Assembly (NCBI GenBank): GCA_963742795.1
Contig: CAVUNL010000027.1
Location: 1 to 64,000, forward strand
DNA from: Palsa-504 sp963742795
Lineage (GTDB): Bacteria > Actinomycetota > Actinomycetes > Streptosporangiales > Streptosporangiaceae
Direction of reading: 5' to 3'
Length of the DNA: 64,000 bases
How positions within the stretch are numbered: position 1 is the first letter of the stretch; each line of letters starts with the position of its first letter. Of this stretch, positions 1 through 9,081 are shown piece after piece. The position numbers and the translations under genes were made by a program. Below the pieces are notes generated by a model. The model was given only the letters and a program-made list of their open reading frames with translations, ran no database searches and was not told the DNA's origin.

Positions 1-523
1 TCCGCGCACTGCCGTCGCTGTTCGCGCCATCGGTCGCGGACCTGCCGGAGTTCGCGTTCGAGCGGCGCAACCGCCGACCGCCCACCGACCCGGTGAACGC
101 CTGCCTGTCGCTCGCCTATGCGCTGTTGATGCGCACGATCGGCGCGGCGTTGACGACGGCCTGGGGCTTGACCCGTGGAAGGGCTTCTTCCACGTGGAGC
201 GGCCGGGCCGGCCGGCGCTCGCGCTCGACCTAATGGAACCCTATCGGCCGGTGCTCGCGGACTTGGCGGTGCTGATGGCGCTCAACAACGGGGAACTCGG
301 TGCCGGGGACTTCGTATCCGCCGCCGGCGGCTGCAACCTCAAGCCGGCAGGCCGACGCGCCCTCATCGCTGCATATGAGCGTCGGTTGGACACCGAGGCG
401 ACGCATCCGGTGTTCGGCTATCAAATCGCGATGCGGCGCATGCTGCATGTGCAGACGCGGCTTTTGGCGCGCGGGCTACTGGGCGAGATCCCCATTATCC
501 GCAAGCACTACGTGCCGCGGTAA
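1..523 (+). CDS. cas1: Cas1, C-terminal part, frame-disrupted (type I-G-like)
   Basis: CRISPR adaptation integrase that, with Cas2, inserts new spacers at the leader end of the array. Only the 3' part is in the window. One frame reads ERRNRRPPTDPVNACLSLAY and continues to ALTTA near base 160. A second frame then gives DPWKGFFHVERPGRPALALD and runs to a stop at 523, ending GEIPIIRKHYVPR. Together these match the C-terminal alpha-helical half of Cas1, including the H of FFHVE and the D of ALDLMEPYRP expected at the metal site. The style resembles Cas1 fused to Cas4 in type I-G (formerly I-U) systems, but the Cas4 part would lie upstream, so the subtype is inferred. A single-base indel near 160-166 breaks the frame, either as a real lesion or as a sequencing error. 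Cas2 starts 3 bases downstream. Confidence 0.8.
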   Translation, partial: PRTAVAVRAIGRGPAGVRVRAAQPPTAHRPGERLPVARLCAVDAHDRRGVDDGLGLDPWKGFFHVERPGRPALALDLMEPYRPVLADLAVLMALNNGELGAGDFVSAAGGCNLKPAGRRALIAAYERRLDTEATHPVFGYQIAMRRMLHVQTRLLARGLLGEIPIIRKHYVPR

Positions 524-526
524 GGG

Positions 527-840
527 ATGGGCGCGCGCAGGACGAACGCCGAGCACGCCTACGTCGTGGCTTACGACATCAGCGATCCCAAGCGCTGGCG
601 CCGGGTGTTCCGATTGATGAAGGGTTACGGGCAATGGCTGCAGCTGTCCGTCTTTCACTGCAGGCTGGATGGCGGACGGACCGGGCCGGAAATGACGATG
701 GGGCTGGAGGCGTTGATCGCGCCGGCGGAGGACCATGTGCCGAGTATTCTGACCTCGGCCCCGCCGAGGAAGTCAGCTTCTCCGTGGAGAGCTTGGAAAA
801 AACCTATCACGGAATTCAGCGCCGAGCGGTGATCGTGTGA
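527..840 (+). CDS. cas2: Cas2, with a frameshift near its 3' end
   Basis: Partner of Cas1 in spacer integration. The N-terminus reads AYVVAYDISDPKRWRRVFRL, the usual Cas2 ferredoxin-like start with the conserved Asp of YDISD. It is followed by GYGQWLQLSVFHCRLD, typical of the second strand and helix. The first frame degenerates after EDHVP near base 745. The adjacent frame carries the expected tail LGPAEEVSFSVESLEKTYHG and ends at 840. The intact protein would be about 104 residues, normal for Cas2. Its position between cas1 and the leader fits a standard adaptation module. The indel lies in a short GC-rich stretch and may be a base-calling error. Confidence 0.85.
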
Positions 841-1045
841 CGGGGCATACTGTTGCCGCCGCGGATGCGAGCGCTACGGTGAGCCCGAAAGCACCGGGGA
901 GCGCTCGCGCCGCGGTCGTGCCGTTGCCTAATCCCGGTCTTCGTGGTATCTTCGAAACAACATGCAGGCGATCTGCGGTTATGTTCTGGAGCGGTCGCGA
1001 GCCGGCCTGCAACCCGCGCATCTTGCAGGGAGAATGCAGGGGGCC
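841..1045 (+). promoter_or_regulatory. CRISPR leader region
   Basis: About 205 bases without a coding signal separate cas2 from the first repeat. The degenerate repeats sit at the far right end of the array, so this side is the leader (acquisition) side. It should contain the array promoter and the Cas1-Cas2 docking sequence. I see no single convincing -35/-10 pair. Confidence 0.6.
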
Positions 1046-2497
1046 CTCATCCCGGGCACACACGCCCGGGCCTCGTTGAAGCCTGGCTTTGATGAATAGA
1101 ACCGGCGCGGGCGTCTCTCGCTCATTCCCGGGCACACACGCCCGGGCCTCGTTGAAGCGTTTTGCTTGCCTTCCTGACAACAAACCCACTCATTCTCATC
1201 CCGGGCACACACGCCCGGGCCTCGTTGAAGCACCAGGAGTGTTGCCGCGCCAGCCGTGGTGCTCTGGACTTATCCCGGGCACACACGCCCGGGCCTCGTT
1301 GAAGCCGCACTGTCGGGGTTAAGCGCCGCGGCGCCGGAAGCGACTCTGCATCCCGGGCACACACGCCCGGGCCTCGTTGAAGCCCCGTTTCCGGTGCCGC
1401 ATCGCGCGATCGGCGAGTTGCTCATCCCGGGCACACACGCCCGGGCCTCGTTGAAGCTCTATGGGCCAGCCTGGCTGATACCCCCTCTTTCCCTCCTCAT
1501 CCCGGGCACACACGCCCGGGCCTCGTTGAAGCCGCAGCACTCGGCGTCTTGCTGTCGTGCGCGAGCCCCTCATCCCGGGCACACACGCCCGGGCCTCGTT
1601 GAAGCGTCGGAATATCCGTGCCCACCATGCACGCAACACGGACTCATCCCGGGCAACACACGCCCGGGCCTCGTTGAAGCATCTTCGATCCCTGATCTTT
1701 GAAATAGCCGTCGATCCTCATCCCGGGCACACACGCCCGGGCCTCGTTGAAGCATTGAGAGCACCGCGAACGGTATCTCGGGGCCGTTCTACCCTCATCC
1801 CGGGCACACACGCCCGGGCCTCGTTGAAGCTGAAGCCCTTACCGTGGGAGGCGCTGAACCACCTCCTACCTCATCCCGGGCACACACGCCCGGGCCTCGT
1901 TGAAGCGCTTGGACTACAGAGGGCGCGGGCTATTACCAAATCCCTCATCCCGGGCACACACGCCCGGGCCTCGTTGAAGCCTCGACCATGCCGACGACAA
2001 CATGCGCCTCGCCTTCTCATCCCGGGCACACACGCCCGGGCCTCGTTGAAGCACCTTGACGGTGGCTGCGGTAAGCGGCCCTGGCTGAAACCTCATCCCG
2101 GGCACACACGCCCGGGCCTCGTTGAAGCGACAAACCGGCCGCTGTCTCGGCGCGCGCGCAACCCCTCATCCCGGGCACACACGCCCGGGCCTCGTTGAAG
2201 CATGCAGAACCATGGCGTTTCGATCGCGCCCGACGTGCTCCTCATCCCGGGCACACACGCCCGGGCCTCGTTGAAGCTCGAATTCCGAGACCAGAGCGTC
2301 TCGCCGTCGTCCTCATCCCGGGCACACACGCCCGGGCCTCGTTGAAGCTTTAGCGCGCCGTTCGGGAAGGTCGGAAGATTGACCCTCATCCCGGGCACAC
2401 ACGCCCGGGCCTCGTTGAAGCCTCGGGATGCTTGTCGTGCTGTTGCTGGTTCGGCGGTCTCATCCGGGCACACACGCCCGGGCTTCGTTGAAGCACG

Positions 2498-3607
2498 CTT
2501 GCCTATCCGGTTGTCACCCATACCCACTACCTGTAGAATGTGGAGACTGGGGCAGCTTGGCGGATGATGACGGGCATGGACGTTTTGGAGCGGGGTGACC
2601 TGTCGTTTCCGCGGTCGCTGCCCGAATTCCAGCGGCTGTTCCCGGATGATGCTGCGTGCGCCACATATCTGGAGAAGGTGCGGTGGCGGGATGGGTTTGT
2701 CTGCCCCGATTGCCAAACGGCTGGAGAACCGTTCCGTTTTGCCAGCCGGCCTGGGGTTCTGCGCTGCCGTAACTGTCGCCGCGACGTTGGCCTCACGGCT
2801 GGAACGGTCATGGAGCGTACCCATACACCGTTGAGCGTGTGGTTCTGGGCCGCCTATCTGGTCGCCAGCCAGACGCCCGCATGTCGGCCGTGCAATTCCA
2901 GCGCCAGATCGGGCTTTCGCGTTACGAAACCGCTTTCCAGATCCTGCACAAGCTGCGTGCCGGTATGGTTCGACCAGATCAGGATCGGATTGGCGGCAGG
3001 CTTGGCGAGCACGTCGAAGTCGATGAAGGCTATATCGGTGGTCGGACGCGAGGAAAAGGCCGGGGCGTCACGGACCAGGTGTTGGTCGCCTGCGCCGTCG
3101 AGGTTCGCCAGCGCAAACCCGGCACAAAGCTCGACAAGCGTAAGCGCGGTCGTTACGCCGGGCGCGTTCGGCTTGCCATCGTGCCCGATCGCAGCGCCGC
3201 CGCGCTCTGCGGCTTCGTCGAGAGTGCCGTTGCCGCAGGTACCTCGGTTACCACTGACGACTGGTCCGGTTACGCCAGTCTTGGCAAGCGCGGCTACCAA
3301 CATCTCGCCGTCGCCGAGCGGGGCGATCCCAAGGTGGCAGAAGAGTATTTGCCGATCGTCCACCTCGTCTTTTCCAACCTCAAGACCTGGCTGGCCGGCA
3401 TCCATCACGGCGTCAGCCACCAGCATCTTCAGGCCTACCTCAACGAGTTCACTTTCCGCTTCAATCGGCGGTTCTACCCATTCAATGCCTTTCGCTCCCT
3501 TCTCGGCGTCGCCGGCGAGGTCACCGCACCAACCTACGCCGGGCTTTACTCGGGAGAATGGCAGCACCCCAGATGTAGCGGCAATGGGTGAAAACCGGAT
3601 AGGCAAG
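2498..3607 (+). mobile_element. IS1595-family insertion sequence inside the CRISPR array
   Basis: The ends are imperfect inverted repeats. The left end begins CTTGCCTATCCGGTTGTCAC and the right end is the complement of CTTGCCTATCCGGTTTTCAC. The element is flanked by a perfect 8-bp direct repeat GAAGCACG at 2490-2497 and 3608-3615, the target duplication length expected for IS1595. GAAGC of the duplication is the last five bases of repeat 20 and ACG is the start of its spacer, so the insertion hit a repeat-spacer boundary. It carries one transposase gene. Confidence 0.93.
2576..3591 (+). pseudogene. IS1595-family transposase, one frameshift
   Basis: DDE transposase of IS1595. The start MDVLERGDLSFPRS leads into an N-terminal zinc ribbon (CPDC...CRNC) in one frame as far as AAYLVASQTP near 2875. 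The protein then continues one frame over with MSAVQFQRQIGLSRYETAFQ, through HVEVDEGYIGG (catalytic Asp-Glu region), TDDWSGY (second Asp) and HLVFSNLKTWLAGIHHGVS (region of the third catalytic residue), to a stop at 3591. Family members read TPGMSA at the break, so loss of one G in the GGC Gly codon near 2880 explains it. Whether the element is inactive or this is a read error cannot be told from one sequence. Confidence 0.85.
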
Positions 3608-4414
3608 GAAGCACGGAACTCTTCTGCAGATCACCCGCTTTCTGCAACGCTCATCCCGGGCACACACGCCCGGGCCTCGTTGAAGCCTCGCCGCCGCCGA
3701 CGACAACATGCGCCTCGCCTTCCTCATCCCGGGCACACACGCCCGGGCCTCGTTGAAGCGCGCAGATGGAGAGCATCCGCGACGGCACCTCGGGCGCTCA
3801 TCCCGGGCACACACGCCCGGGCCTCGTTGAAGCGCCGCAAGGGTGCCGGATGATGCCAACGTACCGCTCTCATCCCGGGCACACACGCTCGGGCCTCGTT
3901 GAAGCCGGTTCTGCGACGCACCGTCGATGACGCAGCGGGCACTCATCCCGGGCACACACGCCCGGGCCTCGTTGAAGCGTGGGATAAACTGACCGTTGTG
4001 TCGGAGCCCGCGCCTCATCCCGGGCACACACGCCCGGGCCTCGTTGAAGCTCAGCGCGGGAGGTGCGGGCGGTTATGAAGCATTCTTCTCATCCCGGGCA
4101 CACACGCCCGAGCTTCGTTGAAGCTGGGAGTTCCGGCACATCGTCGACTTCATCCCGCACGGCTCATCCCGGGCACACACGCCCGAGCCTCGTTGAAGCA
4201 CGGGCATGACCGCCGGGACCGATTTCCCCATCCCGCCTTCTCGGGCGATCACGCCCGAGCCTCGTTGAAGCGAGCAACATCTGATCGACCAGGTACGGCG
4301 AGGTCGTCTCTTCTCGGGCGATCACGCCCGAGCCTCGTTGAAGCGTGGTTGCCCACTCGACGATCTGCTGCTGCGCCTGCGCCTCTTCTCGGCGATTACG
4401 CCGAGCCTCGTTGG

Positions 4415-4563
4415 TGACCTCCCCCTTCGGCCCGAGTTTGACAGTTGGGACGCACATCGAAGGGCGGCGGCGGGGTTGAAGGTTAGGTAAAACAAGCGCT
4501 TACCTTTGCGCGACAGCCATTCCGAGCGAAAACGCCTAGATACATGGACGGCCGACTTACGGC
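4415..4563 (+). other. Array trailer flank
   Basis: About 150 bases between the last degenerate repeat and the next transposase fragment. I see no gene, and no further repeat copy beyond the truncated one. Confidence 0.5.
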
Positions 4564-4599
4564 TTGCTGAGGCGAGCTTATGCGAGTATCTTTGGATAC

Positions 4600-5490
4600 A
4601 TGTATCTGCGCGAATCGCGGCAGAAGCGAGCCGACGGGTCGGTCCTGACCCACCTGCAGCTCGCCGAAAATGTCTGGGATCCCGACAAGCAGCGCGCGCA
4701 GGTCAAGATCATCTACAGCTGCGGCCGTGCCGATGATCCCGCCACGACAGAGCGGTTGCGACGCTTGGGGCGCAGCATCCTGCGCCGTTGCGCGCCCGAG
4801 GAGATCGTCGCCGAGAACCCGTCATGGCAGGTGGTCAACGCCTGGCCCTACGGAGACCTGTATGTGCTCGAGCAGCTGTGGCGGCGGCTCGGGATCGGCG
4901 AGGTCGTCGCGGAGGTCTGCGGCGGCCGGAAGTTCGACTTCGATGTCGAGCGGGCGTTGTTCGCGATGGTGGCCAATCGCGCCTGCGCCCCCGCCTCGAA
5001 GCTCTACTGCTACGAGCAGTGGCTCCAGGAAGAGGTGCATCTGCAGGGCGCGGCCGAGCTCAAGCTGCAACACCTGTATCGGGCGATGGACTTCCTGGAG
5101 GCGAACAAGGACGCGATCGAGAAGGCGATCTACTTCCGAATGGCGGATCTGCTGAACCTCGACGTCGAGATCGTGTTCTACGATACGACATCGCTGCACT
5201 TCGAGGTCGATGAGGAAGACCGCGGCCAGGGCGACCGCGACGAAGTCCACGGCAGTCTCGCCGCCGGACGCAAGACCTACCCGGCGCCCAGGAAGCGCGG
5301 CCACTCCAAGAACGGCCGCTTCGACGCGCCGCAGATCGTGGTCGGGCTCGCCGTGACCCGTGATGGCTTCCCGGTCCGGCATTGGATCTTCCCTGGCAAC
5401 ACTGTCGACGTCACCACGGTCGAGCGGGTCAAGACGGACCTGCAGGGCTGGCACCTCAGCCGCTGCGTGTTCGTCGGCGATGCTGGGATG
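4600..5490 (+). pseudogene. IS1634-like transposase, 3' truncated
   Basis: The protein begins MYLRESRQKRADGSVLTHLQ, the usual start of IS1634/IS4-group transposases, and runs through VEIVFYDTTSLHFEVD (first catalytic Asp region) and GFPVRHWIFPGNTVDVTTV to FVGDAGMV (second Asp region). Family members have more than 500 residues; here the reading breaks after about 297, and the rest of the ORF, to 5538, is foreign sequence. The break coincides with the proposed left end of the IS21-family element, so insertion of that element is the likely cause. The missing 3' half is not found on its far side, so a deletion must also have occurred. Confidence 0.8.
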
Positions 5491-5491
5491 G

Positions 5492-5536
5492 TGTCGAAGC
5501 TCGGCGCTCACGAGAACGGACCCACTTCTGCTCATT
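5492..5536 (+). repeat. Left terminal inverted repeat of the IS21-family element
   Basis: Imperfect partner of 9965-10009. CGCTCACG (5505-5512) and TGCTCATT (5529-5536) match the complement of the right end with identical 16-base spacing. Confidence 0.7.
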
Positions 5537-5947
5537 GAGTGGTGACCCACCCGGTGCGCATGAGTTTGTGATTGGGTTGGCTGCTACGACGTCTGATGAT
5601 TGCGAGACGATTTGCGGGAACGACGCGAACGGCGTTGCCTGCGGGCGTTTCTTTGTTCGGCGAGAGTCCGTTTCTTCGTCCCGGCCGACGTCTGAGAGCG
5701 CGGCGCGCGCAGCGGCGGTCAAGGGAGGAGAGGAGCAACCCGCAGCCACGCGCAGCGCCCTGTAGCGAGCATGGCGAGGATTGCGAGCACCGGACCTTGA
5801 CCGGCGCGAGCACGACGCAACGATTGTCGTTGGCGGGATTTCGGTGCCGATACCACCCGGGTCGTGGTACTGCCTGTGGTCAACCGCGGCACCATCGCGG
5901 TGAGGCTGGTGGCGCGAAAGCGATCACGACCAAGATCGGTGAGCGCG
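5537..5947. other. Non-coding istB-side end of the IS21-family element
   Basis: About 410 bases with no credible gene on either strand. IS21 elements carry multiple transposase-binding repeats near their ends. Apart from the terminal repeat, I could not identify them with confidence here. Confidence 0.5.
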
Positions 5948-6718
5948 TCAGGCCTTGACGTTTCGACGCTTCGGGCTGGCCGGCGGTGTGTCTGGCGGAT
6001 CGGGGTTGCGCAGGGACGGGCCGTCGATGCGGATGATGATGCAGTGATGTCGTAGGCGATCGATCAGCGCGTCGACCAGCGGCTTCTTGTCGAACAGCGC
6101 GTACCAGTCCGGCAGATCGAGGTTGGTGGTGATGATGGTCGAGACCCGGTTGTAGCGTTGATCCATCAACCGGAAGAAGGCGTTTGCTTGTTCCGGCTTG
6201 ATCGTCAAATAGCCGAGCTCGTCAATCAGCAAGGGCTGCATGCGGCTGAGCTGGCCCAGCAGTCTGGTAGTCGTGCGATCAGCCAGCGACGCATAGAGTT
6301 CGTCGAGCAGGACTTGCGCATTGTAGAAGCGGCCGCGATGGCCGTTGAGGCAAGCCTCGCGCAACAGCCCGATCGCCAAGCCGGTCTTGCCGGTGCCGGG
6401 TTTGCCGATGAGCAAAACATTGTCGGCACGGTGCAGGAAGTCCAGTCCGGCCAGCGTCTGGATCTGCGCGCGGCTGACGCCCGGCTGGCGGTCGAACGGG
6501 AAGCTGTCGAGCGACCACCGCCACGGCAGACGCGCCTGCATGAGGCGATAGGCAAGGCTGCGTTCGCGGCGCGACGCGGCCTCCTCGCCGAGCAGCCGAT
6601 ACAGCAGCTCCGGTGCGGCGATGGCCTGTTGGTCGGCACGCGCGAGTTCGGCGTCGAGCGCCGCCGCCATGCCGTGCAGGCGCAGCTGGGCGATCAGGGC
6701 GCGCAGCTTGTCACGCAT
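5948..6718 (-). CDS. istB: IstB-like AAA+ ATPase, transposition helper
   Basis: ATP-binding helper protein of IS21 transposition that remodels target DNA and activates IstA. The 256-residue length is normal. Walker A is GKPGTGKT (about residues 104-111) and Walker B is PLLIDELGYL. Sensor-like STIITTNLDLPDW and the arginine-finger region VDALIDRLRHH follow. The N-terminal helical part (LRLHGMAAALDAELARADQQ) is the usual IstA-contacting region. The start codon overlaps the end of istA by 8 bases, indicating translational coupling. The gene appears intact. Confidence 0.93.
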   Translation of the reverse strand: MRDKLRALIAQLRLHGMAAALDAELARADQQAIAAPELLYRLLGEEAASRRERSLAYRLMQARLPWRWSLDSFPFDRQPGVSRAQIQTLAGLDFLHRADNVLLIGKPGTGKTGLAIGLLREACLNGHRGRFYNAQVLLDELYASLADRTTTRLLGQLSRMQPLLIDELGYLTIKPEQANAFFRLMDQRYNRVSTIITTNLDLPDWYALFDKKPLVDALIDRLRHHCIIIRIDGPSLRNPDPPDTPPASPKRRNVKA

Positions 6719-8108
6719 CGTCCGTCTCCCCGGGGTTCAGCGCGAAGAAGTCGCCGGCGACCTGCTTGAGCACGAGGTCTTCGAGGCGGCCGAGGTCGAA
6801 CAGGCCGTAGTGCAGGGCTTGTTCGATCGCGGCGATGAACGGCTCGGCCGGATAGGTTCGCTGCATCTCGATCAGACGGCGCAATGCCCGCCGCCCGTGG
6901 CGGGGGCTGCGCTGTTTGAGCGCAGCGGCGTAGCGGTCGAGACTCGGATGCTGACCGCGCAGCGACGCCTCTTCGGACGCCGTGCCGCGGCCTTGCCGCA
7001 GCGGGATGGCATGGTGGCCAGGCAAGACGCTTCTAGTATCGCGCTGGTCGATCACCCGGCGGTGGACGGCGATCGTGGTATCCTTGCGGCGCACCTCGAT
7101 CTCGGCCGGCCGCTTGGTGACGGTGACCGACTTGCCGACGTAGCGCTCGGGCACCGAGTAGCGGTTGGTGTCGACCGAGACAAAGCCGTGCAGATCGACG
7201 ACCCGTTCGAGCAGCTCGTAGACCGGCGGCAATGCATTGGGCAGCGGCACGAGGTGTGGCTGTTCGATGACGTAGGCGGCGTCGGGCGACATGCCGAGCG
7301 CGCGCTTGGGCTTGCGGTTGGCGATGTCACGGCACCAGGCGAGGGCCTGGCGGTTGAGGTCGGCAAAATCCGTGAAGCTGCGGCCGGCCAGGAAATTCGT
7401 CTCGACATAGGCGAACGGACGCTCGATCCGCCCTTTGCGATCCGGGTTGCCCACCCGGTGCGCGCGGAATCTGAAGCCGAGCGTACGGGCGAAGGCGGCC
7501 ATCTCCGGCGCGATAACGGCGTCGGCCCCGGCGCCAGCGGCGAGCAGCACGCTGGTGTTGTCGATGATGCAGACCGGACAGACGCCCGCCATGAAGCGCA
7601 CCGCCTCGAGCAAGAATGCCTTTGCCTCGAAGCGGGTGAACCGCGGATAGTACTGGATGAACAGCCGGCGCGAGTAGGCCAGCACCAGGCCGGCGCACTG
7701 CACGCTGACGGGCTTGTCGAAGGGCGCAAACGTCAGCCGATGCGGCGAGGTGTCGTGCTGCATCTCCTGGCCCGGCACGAAGTCGTACTCGCCCGCGCGC
7801 CGCGGCGGGCTGCGCAGGTCGGCCTCGCGGACCCAGCGGGTCAAGGTGCTGTAGGGCACGTCCAGACCGTCATCGGCCAGCAGCTCGCGCACCCGCACCA
7901 CGTTGCCGTTTGCCCGTGCGAAGGCCGCCTGCAGCCGGCCCAGCGTCGCCGCGTCGCACGGCGGCGGCTCGGCACCGTCGCGGGGCGGCTCACGCAGGAT
8001 GCGCCGCACCGTGTTGCGCGACAGCGCCAGCAGCCGGCTGATCTCGCGCAGACTGTGTCCCTGCGCCTGCAAGCCGCGCACCGCGCTGCGGATCTCGCTC
8101 GGGGTCAT
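6711..8108 (-). CDS. istA: IstA-like transposase (DDE)
   Basis: Catalytic subunit of IS21 transposition. The start MTPSEIRSAVRG is chosen over an ATG six codons upstream because GGGAGGAC lies just before it. The N-terminus has two helix-turn-helix segments (GHSLREISRLLALSRNTVRR and ANGNVVRVRELLADDGLDVP). The RNase H-like core carries EMQHDTSPHR (first Asp), PVCIIDNTSV (second Asp) and GRIERPFAYVETNFL (Glu), followed by a C-terminal beta-barrel with YSVPERYVGK. It has 465 residues and no frameshift. It overlaps the parB-like gene upstream and istB downstream. Confidence 0.93.
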   Translation of the reverse strand: MTPSEIRSAVRGLQAQGHSLREISRLLALSRNTVRRILREPPRDGAEPPPCDAATLGRLQAAFARANGNVVRVRELLADDGLDVPYSTLTRWVREADLRSPPRRAGEYDFVPGQEMQHDTSPHRLTFAPFDKPVSVQCAGLVLAYSRRLFIQYYPRFTRFEAKAFLLEAVRFMAGVCPVCIIDNTSVLLAAGAGADAVIAPEMAAFARTLGFRFRAHRVGNPDRKGRIERPFAYVETNFLAGRSFTDFADLNRQALAWCRDIANRKPKRALGMSPDAAYVIEQPHLVPLPNALPPVYELLERVVDLHGFVSVDTNRYSVPERYVGKSVTVTKRPAEIEVRRKDTTIAVHRRVIDQRDTRSVLPGHHAIPLRQGRGTASEEASLRGQHPSLDRYAAALKQRSPRHGRRALRRLIEMQRTYPAEPFIAAIEQALHYGLFDLGRLEDLVLKQVAGDFFALNPGETDDA

Positions 8109-9081
8109 CGGTGTCCTCCCGCTCAAGCGCGGTTGTCAGGGCGGCGACCGCCGCCCGCAGGCGTGGTGCGGCCGCGATCAGCGGCGGCGGCAGCGGGCGC
8201 AGCGTGGCCACGCGCCGGCGCAGGCGTGCGATCACCGCCTCGAGGCAGCGCAGATCGCCGAGGCATTCGCCTTCCGGGCCGTCGCGCAGGCGCGCACCGG
8301 CGGTGCGCGCCGCGTTTGCCTGCAGGGTGTCGATGAACAGGCGGGGGCGGTTGACCATGTGCTCGCGGGCGGTGCGCGGCGCGTGCTCGTAGTGCGTGAA
8401 CCAGCAGTGCAATTCCCGGGTCGACAGCGGCGTCTGCGCTAGCGCCGCCAGCAGACGCTCGGCATGCTCGGCACTGGCGCGCGCCAATGGTGCGATCACC
8501 CGGTTGGCCGCCCAGCTCGACAGCCGGCCGCCGCGTACCGCCGCCAGTGCCGCATCGGGCAAGCCCGACAGCAATTGCAGCCGCCGGCTGACCCAGCTCA
8601 CATCGCGCCCGCACCGCCGCGCCAGCTCGTGCTGTGACAGTCCCTGGTCGGCCATCAGCTCGCGCAGCAGCAAGGCCTGCTCGATGCTGGCGAACCGACG
8701 ATCCTGCGCGCGCGCCAGCACCCCCAGCAGCGCTGCGGTCAGATCGCAGGACCATTGCTCGACACCGGCGGTGTCGCGGCCGAGCCGACGCAACGCGGCA
8801 ACCCGCCGATAGCCGTCGACCAGCACCAGCGCCTGCGCCGCGCCGCCGTCGGGCGCTGCCACCACGATGCACGGCACGATCTGGCCGCACCGCTCGATCG
8901 ACTGCGCCAGCCGCGCCACCGCCTGCGGCTCCACCACACGGCTGGTGGCAAAGCGCAGGTCCAGCCGATGCAGGTCGAGCTCCAGGCACTGGCTGTGCAG
9001 CGGCGTCATCGCCGGCCGCTCTCCGTTCGCCGCTGTCAGTCCTGCAGGATCAGCCGCCGCCACGTCAGTCCCGATCACCAT
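7990..9081 (-). CDS. ParB/KorB-like DNA-binding protein carried by the IS21 element
   Basis: The N-terminal ParB-type domain (about residues 30-130) contains RLAQSIERCGQIVPCIVV and VLVDGYRRVAALRRLG; GYRR occupies the place of the GERR CTP-binding motif of ParB. A ParB-type helix-turn-helix follows: GLSQHELARRCGRDVSWVSR, then LLSGLP. The C-terminal half is Arg- and Ala-rich and unassigned. The start ATG lies in ATGGTGA, overlapping the stop of the upstream Cys-rich gene, so the two are coupled. The reading frame runs 119 bases into istA, unusually far, so a nearer natural stop lost by an indel is possible. A role in transposition is inferred only from gene order; a role in partition is unlikely without parA. 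Confidence 0.8.
   Translation of the reverse strand: MVIGTDVAAADPAGLTAANGERPAMTPLHSQCLELDLHRLDLRFATSRVVEPQAVARLAQSIERCGQIVPCIVVAAPDGGAAQALVLVDGYRRVAALRRLGRDTAGVEQWSCDLTAALLGVLARAQDRRFASIEQALLLRELMADQGLSQHELARRCGRDVSWVSRRLQLLSGLPDAALAAVRGGRLSSWAANRVIAPLARASAEHAERLLAALAQTPLSTRELHCWFTHYEHAPRTAREHMVNRPRLFIDTLQANAARTAGARLRDGPEGECLGDLRCLEAVIARLRRRVATLRPLPPPLIAAAPRLRAAVAALTTALEREDTDDPERDPQRGARLAGAGTQSARDQPAAGAVAQHGAAHPA

Larger units (their letters stand above)
1046..4414 (+). CRISPR. CRISPR array, 31 repeats, interrupted by an IS1595-family element
   Basis: The typical 37-base repeat starts CTCATCCCGGGC, continues ACACAC GCCCGGG and ends CCTCGTTGAAGC. CCCGGGC and GCCCGGG form a 7-bp hairpin stem around a 6-base loop. 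Repeats start at 1046, 1122, 1195, 1269, 1347, 1421, 1496, 1569, 1643, 1717, 1794, 1870, 1944, 2016, 2092, 2165, 2241, 2312, 2385 and 2459. After the insertion they start at 3650, 3723, 3797, 3869, 3942, 4014, 4088, 4163, 4235, 4308 and about 4383. Spacers are about 35-41 bases. Repeat 9 has one extra A in the loop and repeat 20 lacks one C. The last five repeats drift, and the last keeps only a shortened stem and a broken 3' end, which marks the trailer. Reverse-complement repeats begin GCTTCAA, as seen with type I-G loci, but subtype is inferred. Confidence 0.97.

Noticed and set aside
1089..2198. Open frames of 77-213 residues with repeating PGHTRPGLVEA and PGTHARASLK peptides
   Set aside because: They are translations of the CRISPR repeats, not repeat proteins.
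6621..8336. A 571-residue open frame on the + strand
   Set aside because: It is the antisense shadow of istA/istB in GC-rich DNA, with no start context and an Arg/Gln/His-rich composition.
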